Origin: an uncultured Ignavibacteria bacterium
GTDB lineage: Bacteria; Bacteroidota; Ignavibacteria; Kapaibacteriales; Kapaibacteriaceae
Length of the DNA: 60,235 bases
NCBI GenBank assembly: GCA_937870915.1
Contig: CALMZQ010000129.1
Span: forward strand, 1-60,235
Direction: 5' to 3'
Position numbers and translations under genes: made by a program. Under the pieces are notes generated by a model that saw nothing but the letters and a program-made list of their open reading frames with translations, had not been told where the DNA came from and did not search any database. Below are positions 57,961 through 60,235 of this stretch, one piece after another. Position 1 is the stretch's first letter; each line of letters starts with the position of its first letter.

Positions 57961-60105
57961 ATGAAAACGCTAATGATGATGCTGGTGACAAGTGTTGTCT
58001 TGTTCTGTGGCGGGTTTGGTGCGGCAGCGCAGAAGTGGGTACGATACCCCTCCCTATCTGGTGCAACATTCCAAGAAATAGCCGTAAGTGTGTTGGACAA
58101 CCAGATCATTGTTGCCCGCATTCAGGGGTCGGCCTATCCGTTCTATACCACGAATGGCGGAACAACATGGCAACAGTTCCCAACCTTGCCGGATGTGTAT
58201 GGTTCGGCCGTGAGTTGGATGACCATAGTCCCGGGCACACAACAGACCGTACGAGTGATCTTTGACAAGTACATTGCTGAGACATCAGATTTTGGAGTGA
58301 GTTGGAACACGGTCTCTACGTTGCCTAGTTCGAATTTCCGGAAGTTGCTTGTACACCCAACCAGAACAAACATGTGGTTTGTGTGGGGTGCCTCGCCCCC
58401 TGTCCTGCGTTCAACAAATGCCGGACAGCACTGGGACACCGTGTTCGCATCCAAACAGCTGGGAATCTCGGGAGTGCTCATTTCTGCGGCAGCTCCATCA
58501 CGAATGTATTTGGAAGTGCGCGATACACTTTTCGAGAGTGCTGATACAGGGAAAACGTGGCAGAGATTTGCCCACACCGGAGTATTGGGATACAGCATTG
58601 ATCTTCTTGCGGCAGATGGTGTAACGGCGGACCGACTCTATGCATACTTCCAAGGTCGGATAGCAGTCTCCACGGATAGGGGGCGTACGTGGTCTGACAG
58701 AACCATGAAGAACGTTATGACGGTAACCGGTGTGCTCCAAGCGCAATCCAATTCGAATGTTTTGTTTGCATGGGGTACCAATCTTCATCGCAGTACGGAT
58801 CAAGGAATGTCGTGGACAACCATCGATACGATGCACACCGCCCGGCTCTCAGCAACGTTGGTTGGTGGTCAGCTCTATGTTGGGTGTTATCAATCGGGCA
58901 TCTTCCGCAACTCGGCGGTAGGAGGAGCATGGACTCGCATCGATAACGGAATCAATAGACTTGAAGTGCGCAAACTCATTCGCCTTACAGACGAACAATG
59001 GTATCTGCAGGGAGTGAATGATGTAGCCGTCACAACAAACGCCGGAGATTCCTGGACCTACCTCACTCCTGTGAAATACGACCAACCGTCGGGCGGCCGC
59101 GTCTACTCATTTGATGTTGCACGCTCCGACCCATCTCATATGCTCGGAGGTACAAACTCAGACATCTATCGCTCATCGGATGCCGGACTCACCTGGCAAG
59201 GGGCTTCTCCGCAACAGAATGAACCTATTGGGTCGATCACCATCCACCCAACGAACCCGCTGGAGATCGTTTGTGGTGGACTGTACAATCTCAAACGTTC
59301 TACCGATGGTGGTGTAACATGGAAGAACGAACTCGAGAACAACGTGCGCTCTATCCTAGCTATTAGTCGAAACCCCAAAGCCCCTTCTCATCTCATCGCA
59401 GCTGAGGAGAGTGCTCTCTATGGATCTGTTGATGGTGGGTTGAGTTGGACAAAACATGTAGGGACTCTTGCATTTGTTGAACAGATCGTGGGTGACGTGA
59501 ATGAAGGCTCAACCTTCTACGCATCTAGCTCAACGGGATTGAAGATGACCACAGACAATGGTGTCACGTGGCAAAGTCCGTGGTCATATGCATATGGCAT
59601 TAGAGCATTTGTCCAAGATCCTCGAAACAGCGATGTATTTGTTGCAGCACCAACCAACGGAAGAGGTCAGCTCATCCGCCTCGTTCGTTCAACGGGAAGG
59701 ATAGATACCATCTTTGATCCGGGATGGGAGGATGAGAACTATTCCATCACACAACTGATGATTGCAGGCAACACAATCGTAGCAGGCACTCAGACAGGGT
59801 TGTTGTGGTTCGACCCAACGCCGGTTTCTGTGATGGAGAACGATAATGAGGGTATGGGGCTTGTCTTGGTCCCCAACCCTGCAACAGATCATGTGGTGGT
59901 AACCTCACAGGCATTTGGGACTGCTCCGGTTCAGATCGACGTTCTCGATCTGCAGGGCAGAGTGCTCTCCACGTCTGTAGTAGCACCTACAGGTCTAGCT
60001 TATGGACACCGGATTGACCTTGCAAATGTCCCAACGGGCCTCTTGATCCTGCGTTATGCCTCAGAAAAAGGCATTCAAACATCCTGCTTGGTTCATATTC
60101 AGTAA
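57961..60105 (+). CDS. Large secreted Asp-box T9SS protein
   Basis: 714 aa; GGGAG ~8 nt before the ATG at 57961. Signal peptide MKTLMMMLVTSVVLFCGGFG. Asp-boxes include TTNGGTTWQQ, STNAGQHWDT, STDRGRTWSD, RSTDQGMSWTT, TTNAGDSWTY, RSSDAGLTWQ, RSTDGGVTWKN and TTDNGVTWQS. The T9SS sorting domain is at the end (LVLVPNPATDHVVVTS, IDVLDLQGRVLSTSVV, NVPTGLLILRYASE). The arrangement parallels the gene at 54360-56507, suggesting a paralogous family of propeller proteins. Confidence 0.9.
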   Translation: MKTLMMMLVTSVVLFCGGFGAAAQKWVRYPSLSGATFQEIAVSVLDNQIIVARIQGSAYPFYTTNGGTTWQQFPTLPDVYGSAVSWMTIVPGTQQTVRVIFDKYIAETSDFGVSWNTVSTLPSSNFRKLLVHPTRTNMWFVWGASPPVLRSTNAGQHWDTVFASKQLGISGVLISAAAPSRMYLEVRDTLFESADTGKTWQRFAHTGVLGYSIDLLAADGVTADRLYAYFQGRIAVSTDRGRTWSDRTMKNVMTVTGVLQAQSNSNVLFAWGTNLHRSTDQGMSWTTIDTMHTARLSATLVGGQLYVGCYQSGIFRNSAVGGAWTRIDNGINRLEVRKLIRLTDEQWYLQGVNDVAVTTNAGDSWTYLTPVKYDQPSGGRVYSFDVARSDPSHMLGGTNSDIYRSSDAGLTWQGASPQQNEPIGSITIHPTNPLEIVCGGLYNLKRSTDGGVTWKNELENNVRSILAISRNPKAPSHLIAAEESALYGSVDGGLSWTKHVGTLAFVEQIVGDVNEGSTFYASSSTGLKMTTDNGVTWQSPWSYAYGIRAFVQDPRNSDVFVAAPTNGRGQLIRLVRSTGRIDTIFDPGWEDENYSITQLMIAGNTIVAGTQTGLLWFDPTPVSVMENDNEGMGLVLVPNPATDHVVVTSQAFGTAPVQIDVLDLQGRVLSTSVVAPTGLAYGHRIDLANVPTGLLILRYASEKGIQTSCLVHIQ

Positions 60106-60176
60106 CGGGAACGTTTCTGGCCTACCTCATGTCATAGACCCGGATTGGAATTCTTCACTACATCAAGGGCTCTTTC

Positions 60177-60235
60177 ATGGGTAATCTTCTTTACTACGTT
60201 GCTGTTATCCTCATCATCGTTTGGGCCATCGGATA
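60177..60235 (+). CDS. lmo0937-type small membrane protein, 5' part
   Basis: AAGGG precedes the ATG at 60177, and the first 19 codons, MGNLLYYVAVILIIVWAIG, match the start of the lmo0937/DUF5670 small hydrophobic family (usually ~50 aa). The gene runs off the window end. Confidence 0.75.
   Translation, partial: MGNLLYYVAVILIIVWAIG

Overview
The window looks like a chromosomal segment from a Bacteroidota/Chlorobiota-type bacterium, with the Kapabacteria/Ignavibacteria side a reasonable guess. At least six proteins have a signal peptide plus a C-terminal type IX secretion (T9SS) sorting domain, several more are outer-membrane barrels or lipoproteins, and one secreted protein has a TANFOR-like N-terminus. 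Many starts lack a strong Shine-Dalgarno site. Base composition is balanced to slightly GC-rich. No rRNA, tRNA or CRISPR array was seen.

Layout. 1-6.2 kb: a 28-bp repeat array, a T9SS protein, two tandem paralogous barrels and a large Asp-box T9SS protein. 6.2-7.3 kb: a decayed metK 3' end and a small membrane PH-like protein. 7.5-21.4 kb: a defence island. It holds a DUF262/HNH/RAMA protein with DUF4268, an ion-channel plus GIY-YIG pair on the minus strand, and a type I restriction-modification (R-M) operon (hsdM, hsdS, hsdR). That operon carries a TIR protein, a tiny ORF, an EVE-like protein and a defence-type reverse transcriptase between hsdS and hsdR; hsdR is cut by one in-frame stop. 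21.6-29.2 kb: an envelope pair (barrel plus TANFOR-like protein), a TPR-LuxR regulator and a DUF4397 lipoprotein. 29.5-36.3 kb: a second accessory block with a three-gene cassette ending in an inactivated NlpC/P60 protein, a PD-(D/E)XK protein (plus a truncated copy), AbiEi/AbiEii and HipBA. 36.4-60.2 kb: secreted T9SS proteins, a PadR/HAAS-pentapeptide pair, a TPR-adenylate cyclase, a 1-Cys peroxiredoxin, a TPR-SARP regulator, an esterase, a glycine-rich adhesin-like protein, Asp-box proteins and a DUF2911-TPR protein. The start of an lmo0937-type small membrane protein is cut by the window end.

Intergenic DNA is unusually repeat-rich. Families include a 28-bp unit with an inverted repeat, a 7-bp AGCGAAY unit, a 10-bp GTAACTCCGT unit, an 8-bp AGCACACT unit, a 9-bp TGACAATCA unit and a REP-like double hairpin. 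Several combine in a fixed order. Repeats abut gene ends so closely that they supply stop codons, and the 7-bp family has entered the reading frame of the cyclase catalytic domain. A short word, ARGGGGC/GCCCCYT, is strongly over-represented in host-like genes but absent from the two most foreign-looking parts of the defence island.

The best candidate for an undescribed system is the TIR / small ORF / EVE / reverse transcriptase cargo translationally coupled inside the type I R-M operon (15.0-18.3 kb). The minus-strand ion channel plus GIY-YIG pair just upstream is second.
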